NCBI GenBank assembly: GCA_004114245.1
Contig: QZWS01000103.1
Coordinates: forward strand, 1 to 26,884
Direction of reading: 5' to 3'
Length of the DNA stretch: 26,884 nucleotides
From: Zoopage sp. CT-All
Taxonomy: Eukaryota > Zoopagomycota > Zoopagomycetes > Zoopagales > Zoopagaceae
Part shown: positions 1-7,412 of the stretch, one piece after another
Position numbering within the stretch: position 1 is the stretch's first letter
Layout: each line of letters begins with the position of its first letter
Position numbers and translations under genes: made by a program
Notes under the pieces: model-generated
The model's database searches: none
What the model was told of the DNA's origin: nothing
What the model saw: the letters and a program-made list of their open reading frames with translations, nothing else

Positions 1-963
1 AAGGCTGCTAAACTTAAAGCATGTGTCTTGTGAACCATGTGGGTCTAATATCTTAGCTGCAAAGACATGCAAGCTGCAATTATCCAGGACTAAATAAAAC
101 TTTGTTTTGCGCATACGGGCTACACAATTGATGCGATGAAGTAGGCGCAGCATTGAAGATCCATCTTGCCATGCTTTTAACTGATGCTCATAGAAAATAT
201 TATAAGTTTTGTTGATTTCAATTCCTTTTAGTGCTTGTGGGCATTTTGATTTACCAATTACTTGTAGTGCAAGCTTCTCACCAGCAGCACTAACAATGGG
301 TGTGATAGTGATCCGCTCTTTGCTGCGTTTAACACCATGTGCATCAGAATTTGATGTGACATAGGAGCGAGAAGAAGTTGTGTGATATTGCAATGCAGTT
401 TCATCTAGATTCCAAATATCACTTAATGCAACATCTTGTAATAGTTCTCGGATTTCCTCTAGTCGGATTTCAATTGCAACTGAATCAGCAGAACTGTGTT
501 CACCACAACGTTGGCGACTGCTTGTATTGTGCCGTTTTAGATAATTGTCAAGCCATCCATTAGAGGCCTTGAATTTCTGCAAACTTAGCTTCAAGTCCTT
601 GTCAAGAATGCCTTCATACTGGATAAGAATCATATCACGAAAATACAATGCCTTGTTTTGTAGAACATCACCAGTGATGTTGAGCGATGGAGCATCAATT
701 TCAACTCGCATATGCCACTGGTACAGCATATCTTCAATGAGCGCCATCTTGAGAGGTGCTGCCAAGATTTTGCTTTTCTTTGCGCCTTTCTTGGCATCTA
801 GCATCTCCATGATGGCATCAGCCTCTTTCATCATCTTCACAACAGCTGGACGAGATATGCCAAACTTGGTAGCTGCAAGCTGCTGAGTGTTGCCACTCTG
901 TACAAACTTTATGACCGTCAACTTCTCATCTAATGACATGCGCTTGCGTTTATTGGTATGCAT
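1..963 (-). mobile_element. pogo/Tigger-type transposase, 5' part (runs off window edge)
   Basis: The reading frame is open without interruption from an ATG at 963 down to base 1: 321 codons, continuing outside the window. Residues about 10-50 form a CENP-B/pogo-type N-terminal helix-turn-helix (SLDEKLTVIKFV, then QLAATKFGISRPAVVKMMKEA). Residues about 90-155 resemble the second CENP-B/Tc5 HTH (ALYFRDMILIQYEGI, ASNGWLDNYLKRHN). The DDE_1 catalytic domain follows with the first acidic residue in IWNLDETAL (D187) and the second in YLVLDNCSLH (D294). The third would lie just past the edge. The family cuts and pastes DNA at TA sites. No terminal repeat was found between the ATG and about 1700, so the element's right end is undefined. 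The absence of stops in 321 codons suggests a young copy or one under selection. Confidence 0.9.
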
Positions 964-1738
964 CCGGGTGCTTGACAGTTGCTAGGTTTTGCAGGCGGGT
1001 TGGATTTTTTTGAAGGCAAAGACTAGACCACCCCCACCACCACCCCGCCAGATGCCTGGAAGGCAGCATGCTAACCTCGTCACCCATGAACATAAATATT
1101 GCGCACTATTCGCGCGTTGCATCTATCCGTCACATGTCTACAACAGGGTCATAGAACCGGGGTGCTCGAGGACGCGGTGTTTGTTTTTTCATGGATGGCA
1201 TGGATGAGGCGCATGCCGCTCAATGGCTCTGGTTGCACGGAGGGCTGTGGTCCGCACCACTGCCATTGCCGAGGCCCAAAAGGATGGGAGTGTCCTGCTT
1301 GGCATAGCAAGCGGTGAATATGGTGGCTGCTTGGTAGCAGCAAGTCGCCCACCCACTCCACCATTCCCTCCAAATCCCGATAGACCTTTGGCGTCCCGTT
1401 GGATTGTTTTTACATTACGCGGACAATGCAGACAAACTTGGTGCGCAACAGTGAGAACCTCAACTGAGCAAGCTGTAACCGTTATATGTATTAAAGGGCA
1501 TAATTCCAGCACAGCAACCCGCAGTGCCTCCGCTTTTCTCATACTTCTTCCAACTCCCAGGACGGCTCGTGGACCAACATGCCACATTTGTGCTGTTGAG
1601 TGCTGGGTGGTACGGTTCATCTCCTATGGATGATGGCAAGGTGGCAGTGATATCGGCAGAGACCCTCACAGGTTTGTGCAAGCGAGGCAACAAAGTTATC
1701 AGTGTGTGATATCTGCAATATATTTATTATTGTTGTTG
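964..1738. other. stretch without a recognised gene
   Basis: About 775 bp upstream of the transposase start. It is clearly richer in G and C than the sequence to its right. ORFs of about 136 and 143 codons overlap on opposite strands (about 1223-1633), but neither has a motif, signal peptide or splice pattern I recognise, so I do not call a gene. The first 200 bp are repeated in decayed form at 1739-1890. Confidence 0.5.
1010..1214 (+). repeat. direct repeat, GC-rich copy A
   Basis: Begins with TTGAAGGCAAAG and ends around TTTTTTCATGGATGGCATGG. It aligns in the same orientation with 1739-1890: shared blocks include the GAAGGCAAAG start, a CAGCATRCTAA block, GGTGCTYRAGGAC and TTTTTYATGGATGG. 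This copy is about 50 bp longer in the middle. It lies immediately upstream of the transposase and may be part of that element's non-coding end. Confidence 0.7.
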
Positions 1739-1890
1739 TTGAAGGCAAAGGCTATTTGCTCTAACAATCATCCTGCCAGGCAATTAAACAACAGCATACT
1801 AAACTTATTATGAATCCTATGATAAGATTATAAAGCCAAGGTGCTTAAGGACATGCTACTTTTTTATGGATGGTATAGGTAGAAAGAAGA
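1739..1890 (+). repeat. direct repeat, AT-rich decayed copy B
   Basis: Homologous to 1010-1214. Most differences where the copies align are C-to-T or G-to-A relative to copy A (for example GGTGCTCGAGGAC versus GGTGCTTAAGGAC). That is the pattern expected from mutation of methylated or RIP-targeted repeats. Confidence 0.7.
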
Positions 1891-1904
1891 CTAAGCTATA
1901 TTGT

Positions 1905-1973
1905 GTTGGCAGGATTGCAGAAAAGGTCATATACATTGGGATGCACACCTGTTGGCAGGATCACAGAAAAGGT
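1905..1973 (+). repeat. short spaced direct repeat (2 x 23 bp)
   Basis: The 23-bp units at 1905-1927 and 1951-1973 start GTTGGCAGGAT and end CAGAAAAGGT. They differ at two adjacent central positions and are offset by 46 bp. Confidence 0.75.
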
Positions 1974-2099
1974 AAACCCTCCTAGACTGTGGTATCCCTA
2001 CCAGACTCACTTATACCTATTGCACTATCTCCCAACATATTAGACAGATAAAGAGACATGAGATGCAGGTGCAGGGATATCTTGTATATATAGTATACA

Positions 2100-2195
2100 A
2101 TAGAAAGCAAGACCATAACTTGTGTGGCTAAAGCCATAACCAGAGTATCTATAGCCAGAGCTGAAACCAGAGCAATAGCCATACTGGAGCATCCA
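2100..2195 (-). repeat. decayed Tyr/Gly/Ser-coding repeat tract
   Basis: Read on the minus strand, this tract encodes YG/SGY-type motifs (for example SSGYRYSGYGFSHTSYG) and resembles the larger ORF at 2491-2802. On the plus strand both are built from degenerate units around AGCCATARCCAGAGTA. No start codon in this frame was found, so it is treated as a repeat remnant and not a gene. Confidence 0.5.
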
Positions 2196-2209
2196 TGATT
2201 AGAGTAACT

Positions 2210-2347
2210 ATTGTATGGAACCTTCTAGAATGTTCTAGAAGAACTTAAAATAGTATAAAAGAAATGTATATATGCCAAATCTGATAAATAAACATCTTGT
2301 TCCATAGGACATTCTCCCAACCCACATCTGAAGCCCAGCACTAGCTG
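2210..2347 (+). repeat. inverted-repeat family with HSE and TATA, copy 1
   Basis: The reverse complement of this segment aligns end to end with 3505-3642. Shared landmarks include a GTGCTGRGCT block, GAGAATGTCCTRTG, a YTTGRCATATATAC-like block, TTTTATACTA and CATTCTARAAGGTTCC. The differences are mostly transitions. The family was not identified. Confidence 0.75.
2223..2260 (+). promoter_or_regulatory. heat-shock-element-like motif plus TATA box inside the repeat
   Basis: Bases 2223-2240 read TTC-nn-GAA-nn-TTC-nn-GAA. These are four perfect alternating units, as bound by HSF trimers in known heat-shock elements. A TATAAAA box follows at 2254-2260, 14 bp downstream. No plausible coding region starts to its right, so if active it probably drives the repeat itself. 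Confidence 0.5.
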
Positions 2348-2490
2348 GCATCTATGCTGGCAAGGTAAGGGGAGAGGGGAGTCCTTGGGACAAGATGGTG
2401 TACTTTGCCAGGCGGGTGGAGAAAAGACAACAGTCACTACAGCCACCCCCTGCTATGTGCTATATGGCACAGCATCTACTCCTCACATGA

Positions 2491-2802
2491 CTACATATAA
2501 TAGTAACTACTACCATAGCTAGAATATTCATGATCATAGCTAGAGTAGCCATAGCCAGAATGGCCAAATCCAGAACAACTAAAGCCATGACTAGATTGTC
2601 TGTGGCTAAAGAAACCATGACCATAGCTAGGCTTAAAGTAACTATGGCAAGACAAGCTGGAGTTGTAGCTGAATAAGTAGCTAGTGATATGACTATAGTT
2701 AGAGTAACTGTGGTCAGAACTGTAGCCAGAGTGGTCATTGCCTAAAGCATACAAGTCAACAGCATCATAGTTGTAGCAGATAAGGCTAGCATTCTGGTTC
2801 AT
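2491..2802 (-). CDS. small Tyr/Ser/Gly/His-rich ORF, unknown function
   Basis: ATG at 2802 to TAG at 2491, 103 codons. The N-terminal 30 residues are of mixed composition (MNQNASLICYNYDAVDLYAL). The rest is low complexity, dominated by S, Y, G, H and N in repeats such as HSGYGYSSYDHEYSSYGSS. No signal peptide or membrane segment. Aromatic-rich, prion-like composition of this type is known in proteins that self-assemble. However, the sequence is a degenerate tandem DNA repeat inside a repeat-rich region, so it may be only a repeat that happens to stay open. An overlapping ORF in another frame (2460-2738) is hydrophobic and is judged a shadow of the same repeat. Confidence 0.35.
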   Translation of the reverse strand: MNQNASLICYNYDAVDLYALGNDHSGYSSDHSYSNYSHITSYLFSYNSSLSCHSYFKPSYGHGFFSHRQSSHGFSCSGFGHSGYGYSSYDHEYSSYGSSYYYM

Positions 2803-2974
2803 CTTATGAGATGGTTGATGCCTTCCCTTTTTTCTTTTTTATAACTAGTTTCTTGATTACTGTTACAGCTGTAATGGTTGTAGAGTTGATGCCAATGGCA
2901 GTAAGATTTAAAGTAGTAGTAATACTGCTATTAGTCCAATAGGAAAAGTAATAACTACTGAAATGAGGATGACT

Positions 2975-3132
2975 ACTAATGCTATTCTATATGCTAGCTA
3001 AAAGATAGTTGCTACAAAAATGCTTTATGGAAAAAAAATATATCTCCCTTAACATAGTGACACCCTTGATATAGTGACACCTTAGAATAGTGACATCCTT
3101 GATATAGTGACATTAAACTACTGGACAATTAG
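2975..3132 (+). repeat. direct repeat pair, copy 1 (ATAGTGACA family with left flank)
   Basis: The first about 70 bp (starting ACTAATGCTATTC) lie outside the inverted-repeat element, and the rest lie inside it. The copy at 3642-3767 matches throughout, except that it lacks a 33-bp block (3080-3112) containing two ATAGTGACA units. The duplication therefore included flanking DNA and is not simply two transposition events. Confidence 0.8.
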
Positions 3133-3222
3133 ATTTCAACTGTAATAGTGACACCCCCCTGTCACTATTTGATATAGTGACACCTTAGACTGTATATACT
3201 TATAGTCACTATATTAAGGGAA
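3043..3222. mobile_element. MITE-like element with terminal inverted repeats and internal ATAGTGACA array
   Basis: The left end TCTCCCTTAACATAGTGAC and the reverse complement of the right end (TTCCCTTAATATAGTGAC) form imperfect terminal inverted repeats. Inside are six copies of ATAGTGACA at 3054, 3071, 3087, 3104, 3145 and 3174, the first four spaced 16-17 bp. The pair at 3144-3169 forms a perfect 10-bp stem around a CCCCCC loop. Tandem short motifs near the ends are typical of pogo/Tigger-group termini, where they bind the transposase HTH. A link to the transposase at 1-963 is inference. No coding capacity. Confidence 0.6.
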
Positions 3223-3504
3223 TGAAAATTTGAAAATATACTCTATATTAGTTATTACTATAGAGTATTATGAATTCTAACTTCATTAAATTAACTGCAA
3301 TCAGCTCAAAGTATGTGAGTAGGCTAGATGTATATATGGTGTATGTGGTTAGGATGGGATTATCTGGGTGGGTGAGTTGTATTTTGTGAAACACAGTATA
3401 TTTTTTAACTTATCTACAATTAAATCAATCTTAACCCTATTGTTCCCCAAGGTTCAATAAGAATTGCTACTAATTATTGTGTGTAGTAGTGATGAGTAGG
3501 TGTC

Positions 3505-3642
3505 AGTTAGTGCTGAGCTCCAAATGTAGGTTGGAGAATGTCCTGTGAAACAAGAAGTCTATTTGTCAGACTTGACATATACATATTCCTTTTTATACTA
3601 CTTTAAAACCTTCCAAAACATTCTAAAAGGTTCCTTACAATA
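3505..3642 (-). repeat. inverted-repeat family with HSE and TATA, copy 2
   Basis: Inverted relative to 2210-2347. The TATA motif is kept (TATAAAAAG on the minus strand). The heat-shock-like motif (about 3609-3630) has lost both TTC units through TTC-to-TTT changes, so this copy is the more decayed at that site. Confidence 0.75.
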
Positions 3643-3767
3643 CTAATGCTATTCTATATGCTAGCTAGAAGATAGTTATTACAAAAATGTTTTATGGAAA
3701 ATTATATATTTCTCCCTTAAAATAGTGACACTCTTGATATAGTGACATTAAACTGCTAAACAATTAG
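3642..3767 (+). repeat. direct repeat pair, copy 2
   Basis: Matches 2975-3132 apart from a 33-bp internal block that is absent here. It contains only two ATAGTGACA units (3722 and 3739), 17 bp apart. Confidence 0.8.
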
Positions 3768-3789
3768 GTGTCATTATATCAAGGGAGAA
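3710..3789. mobile_element. 80-bp inverted-repeat element of the ATAGTGACA family
   Basis: The ends TTCTCCCTTAAAATAGTGACAC (3710-3731) and the reverse complement of 3768-3789 match at 19 of 22 positions. It looks like a shortened relative of the element at 3043-3222, sharing the CTCCCTT terminus. Confidence 0.6.
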
Positions 3790-4197
3790 CTCTGTACCTA
3801 CAACTTTTTATACAACCTCTTCTGAATTGGGAAATGGCTGTTGGCCACCCAGAGTTGTAAATTCAGTTTCCTGCAACCTTTCCTACAACCAGAGTTGCAA
3901 ATAGCTGCTGCCTGCCATCCCGCAACACAAGAATGCTTTTCATTTGCTATTCTGTAAGCTAGTACTATTTGTTTAAGTAGAATCTGTAGAATGTACAATG
4001 CTCAAACAATGCATACATAATTTCTCAATATAGCAGAAAGAAGAGGTGCTAGAAGGAGCTACCATTGGAAATGAGCAGCTGTGCTTTTGAATGACTGAGT
4101 ATAGATGACCACATGATCCTCTAAATAATGCTTTCTTCTCTATGTTCTCCACACATGACATCACCAAGATGCCGACATAGTATTAGTAATCCGGCAG

Positions 4198-4203
4198 TAT
4201 AAA
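4198..4203 (+). promoter_or_regulatory. candidate TATA box for the PX-PB1 gene
   Basis: TATAAA lies 211 bp upstream of the first in-frame ATG of the next gene (4414), in otherwise AT-moderate sequence. The distance allows a leader of about 180 nt. Support is positional only. Confidence 0.35.
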
Positions 4204-4413
4204 GGAGAGCAAGTACAGCTTATCTCCTGACAATACTGAAGTTATATTACCCTGGAGACGTCTGAGATCTTACTCAACTTAACAAGCAGAGTGCAGTCGT
4301 TTCGTGACTACTCGGCAATCTGTTTGCTTCCCCTTTCTACTGCCGATCGCGCGTCTATCCTTCCTTCTATTGGTACGCATCCAGCACATCACATCGACCC
4401 AAGCCGACGACGG

Positions 4414-7059
4414 ATGAACCGTCTGGGACGCCGTAAGCATGCCGTGCTTTCTGGAACGCCAGGCTCGGCCACAGCGTCGTCGTCGCTCGCCATCACCCGC
4501 AAACCATCCTACAATGACCCGGCGCTGCTTGGCGTAAAGCTCGCGTCGTCAATAGAATCGACTCGTTTGATGCAAATTCAGCCGGATACGTCGCCGGCTC
4601 GACTGCATGTCTATCATATCCAGGTGACGCCGGTGCAGCACTCGGTGGTCCGCGTTTTCAGTGTTCCCAGTGCCGTGGCCCATCAGAGGAAAAACAGCAC
4701 CGCGTCGTCCGAGTCTTTGGAGCGAGCGCCCGACTCGCTGTGGAAGCTGTCCGGCTCGGTCATAAGCTCCAGCACGGCAGCATCGTCCGCGCCGGCGGCG
4801 ACATTTGCCCACTCCGGAGCCTCCAATCGGGAACCATTCATTGTGCGGCGAACATTCTCGGATCTCTATGACTTTGACGCGGCGCTTCGAAAGCTCCTCC
4901 AGCGCCGGGAGCCCCACTTCGTTTCGCCCATTGCAGAGCTCGCGGGCCGCGATTTTCCCATCGACCCGGCCTCGGCCGCATACCGTGCTCGAGAGCGGGA
5001 GGTGCGCATGTATCTACAGAACCTCTGCTTCCTACCCATGTGGGTGCTGGAGCATGAGCTGGTCCGGGGCTTTTTTGGCGTCTGGCCCGCAGACATGATT
5101 GCAAATGCGACCATGAAGAAGCAGGAGTCGTCACGGCCGATCCACAGCCACGGCTCTGGCTCGACAACACCAACGATTGTGCATAGCCATACAACAATTG
5201 CTGAAGAGTGCGAGGACGACGCTGCCGCATCTGGCGGCCGTTCCAATGTCATCGCTCCGTCCGATGACCCCGACGAAGACTATGAACGAATAATCCTTGC
5301 AAGGCTGCGCTCCACACTCACCAAGTCGGAGCTCGTAAATTCCTGGGAGGCGCGTGGTCTGGGATCCCAGCAAAAGACGACCATATCCCAGCGCCGAGCA
5401 ACGTACAATCCAATAGCCCACCAGCAGTGCCAGGATCGCCAATTCGAGAGCGCCATATGCACTTCGGCGCCCGAGACCTGGGACATCGTGGACCGTCTCA
5501 TCACGCGCTCTATATCGCCTGTGCAGCAGGCGCCAACCATCGAGCCAAGCAAGTCCACCACCTCCCTTACCTCTGGTTTTTTAAAACCACCCAAGTCGTC
5601 GAAGCGAAGTTTCAGGCCGGTATCGTACAATCCCCAGCCGAGAATCTCCGCCGAGATGATGGCTCGAACGAGCCGAGAGTCCGGTCGTATATCTGCTCGT
5701 AGCTCGGCGACGTCTGACGAGATTGCGCATATTATGCAGCCCAAATCCCCTGCATCAGTAGCTGGCTCGGTGGGAGCAGCATGGTCCTCCATGGGCATGG
5801 GCGCTCGCTCCGAGGCCATGTCTGACGCGATGAGCTTCTACGCCCAGGAGCTGCCCTCGGATGGGGAGGACCAGGCGACCGTCACGACGATGCATGGAGG
5901 CAGCAAATCGGACAAGACGCGATCGTGGGTTCCTCTGCACCTCCGAACAACGTCGGCCGGTCGGCATTCTACCAGCGCTGCTCCCGACGATTTGGGCAGC
6001 AGTATGGACGGCTCAGCATACGAGTCTTCGAACGTCAGCGAGCCGATCTTGTCCTCGTCCAAGTTCCGAACGGTGCTGCAGAACTTCTCGTTTGGCGGAG
6101 GCGGTGGGTTGTTCCGGCGGAATTCCACAAGACAGCTCCGACGTGGGTCGCCATCCAATGTTCCCGACGTGATTCCCGAATCCGCAAGCTTTACGCACCC
6201 GAGGGCAAGCCCACGTTCATCACAGCGATCGTCCATGTCAAGCTCGTCGGCTCGTGACGTCGAGGCAAGCAACCGTATATCTGCCATCCTTGACAATACG
6301 TCGCCGCCTCGCGCGCAATACACAACTGGACGGCTGAGAAAGGTTCGATCGTCCACCGTCAACTCGGGCTCGTCGTCTGCCCTCTTTGGGCCTGGCTACG
6401 GAGTCAGGTATGGCCAAACCTCGCTTCCTCTGAACAGCATGTTGGACGATACGTTGGCCAGAGTGCTGCAGCCAGCGCTAGGCGCCGAATATTTTGCTTC
6501 ATCGCCCGGAATTATGGCAGAGAGCTCAACGGAGAAGGATATTACACTCTCGCCGCTGCCAACGCCCATTCCAGACAAGCGGGACAAGTCGTTGTCTGTT
6601 GCATCGGCGGCATCCTCCGGGACCCCAAGTTCCTTGGGTGCCAGCGTCGATCCCCGGCCCCAGACAGCGCCACAGGCGTCCCCGTACTTCTCCGAGGCCA
6701 TACACTTTCGCGTTATTGTAGAGCGAGGAGAGCATATTACGGTTCGACTGACGCGCCCCGAGGTTTCAATCAAGGCGCTCCAATGCGCCGCCATTAGGAA
6801 ATGGACAGCCATTGGCCGTTCCGGTCCTGAGCCAGATTCGGCGATATCCGACCTTGCAACCCGCATGTTTGTCACCAAGAGCGAGGCTGATGGCATGGTC
6901 TCGCGCGTGCGCGCCGACACCGAGCTGTGGCGCTTGGTGCAGGAGGAGGAGTCCAAGCTGGCGAACGAGCAGAGCTGCACCGGCAACCGAGACAGCGCTC
7001 ACGACCGTGGAGCTCTTCCGAGTAGTGCCGTCGTGACCATAACACTGTATTGGGTCTAG
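4414..7059 (+). CDS. PX-PB1 domain polarity/NADPH-oxidase-type scaffold (Bem1/Scd2-like, no SH3 seen)
   Basis: A single exon of 881 codons. The frame opens further upstream, but 4414 is its first ATG (MNRLGRRKHAV). Residues about 64-225 form a PX (phosphoinositide-binding) domain: LHVYHIQVTPV, then a Ser/Ala-rich insertion of about 50 residues, RRTFSDLYDFDAAL, and the last helix leading to FFGVWPADM. The middle (about 230-760) is long, Ser/Pro/Arg-rich and disordered, with many SxxS clusters. The C-terminus (about 764-881) looks like a PB1 domain, starting HFRVIVERGEHITVRL and ending in a strand VVTITLYWV at the very terminus. PX plus C-terminal PB1 is the arrangement of Bem1/Scd2, which link Cdc42 to its exchange factor at sites of polarised growth, and of p40phox. 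Those proteins also carry SH3 domains and I see none here, so an alternative is a divergent PX-PB1 protein of unknown role. Confidence 0.85.
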   Translation: MNRLGRRKHAVLSGTPGSATASSSLAITRKPSYNDPALLGVKLASSIESTRLMQIQPDTSPARLHVYHIQVTPVQHSVVRVFSVPSAVAHQRKNSTASSESLERAPDSLWKLSGSVISSSTAASSAPAATFAHSGASNREPFIVRRTFSDLYDFDAALRKLLQRREPHFVSPIAELAGRDFPIDPASAAYRAREREVRMYLQNLCFLPMWVLEHELVRGFFGVWPADMIANATMKKQESSRPIHSHGSGSTTPTIVHSHTTIAEECEDDAAASGGRSNVIAPSDDPDEDYERIILARLRSTLTKSELVNSWEARGLGSQQKTTISQRRATYNPIAHQQCQDRQFESAICTSAPETWDIVDRLITRSISPVQQAPTIEPSKSTTSLTSGFLKPPKSSKRSFRPVSYNPQPRISAEMMARTSRESGRISARSSATSDEIAHIMQPKSPASVAGSVGAAWSSMGMGARSEAMSDAMSFYAQELPSDGEDQATVTTMHGGSKSDKTRSWVPLHLRTTSAGRHSTSAAPDDLGSSMDGSAYESSNVSEPILSSSKFRTVLQNFSFGGGGGLFRRNSTRQLRRGSPSNVPDVIPESASFTHPRASPRSSQRSSMSSSSARDVEASNRISAILDNTSPPRAQYTTGRLRKVRSSTVNSGSSSALFGPGYGVRYGQTSLPLNSMLDDTLARVLQPALGAEYFASSPGIMAESSTEKDITLSPLPTPIPDKRDKSLSVASAASSGTPSSLGASVDPRPQTAPQASPYFSEAIHFRVIVERGEHITVRLTRPEVSIKALQCAAIRKWTAIGRSGPEPDSAISDLATRMFVTKSEADGMVSRVRADTELWRLVQEEESKLANEQSCTGNRDSAHDRGALPSSAVVTITLYWV

Positions 7060-7412
7060 AAAGTTCTGCAGCCGCCGCAGCTCTATTGTACTTTGCCTGC
7101 TTTGCCTGCCCGCTTGCTGCCACAGACTGCTGTAGCCGCTTTTCAGAGATCGGCATCGACACCGCCGCCCGCATCCCGCCGCCGCTTTGGCGTATTCGTT
7201 CGCAAAGTATATCGACAGTGACGCGCGAATCCTGCCGAGTCCTGCTTACAAGTATTGCATGCAACCAAGTGTCAGGCGCTTCAGCTCAAACTCCCCCCTC
7301 AAATACCGCCCTTTCAAGATAGCCTCCAATTTCGCGGCGATGAATCGTCAAGGTTGGAGCGCATTATATTATTTAGCGCATCTGATTATTGGTGGCAGCT
7401 CCTCGGCAAGGA
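7060..7412. other. intergenic region / NOT2 leader
   Basis: 353 bp between the PX-PB1 stop and the chosen NOT2 ATG. A possible first NOT2 exon lies at 7340-7352 (see that gene). Nothing else recognised. Confidence 0.5.

Larger units (their letters stand above)
2803..4197. other. AT-rich repeat region without a recognised gene
   Basis: No ORF with recognisable content. It holds the direct repeat pair 2975-3132 / 3642-3767, two short inverted-repeat elements, and the second copy of the HSE/TATA repeat, each listed separately. Bases about 3230-3500 and 3790-4190 show nothing I can assign. Confidence 0.6.

Noticed and set aside
545-886. Plus-strand ORF of 113 codons
   Set aside because: It lies opposite the transposase frame, which has clear HTH and DDE motifs; this is its antisense shadow.
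1223-1633. 136-codon plus-strand ORF (and a 143-codon minus-strand ORF over the same bases)
   Set aside because: No domain, signal or splice evidence, and both strands are equally open; not enough to call a gene.
2460-2738. Hydrophobic minus-strand ORF that looks like a membrane protein
   Set aside because: It is another frame of the degenerate repeat under the Tyr/Ser/Gly ORF; the hydrophobicity comes from the repeat unit.
3510-3642. Short solo LTR of a retroelement (TG...CA-like ends)
   Set aside because: Homology with the inverted copy runs past the supposed left end and no matching target-site duplication was seen.
3043-3789. CRISPR-like spaced repeats from the ATAGTGACA motif
   Set aside because: The repeats are only 9 bp with 7-8 bp spacing inside a terminal-inverted-repeat element, and the genome is eukaryotic.
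4291-4413. Upstream extension of the PX-PB1 frame
   Set aside because: It begins at GTG with no ATG before 4414, so it is probably leader sequence.
6396-6986. 196-codon minus-strand ORF
   Set aside because: Antisense shadow of the PX-PB1 gene in GC-rich coding sequence.
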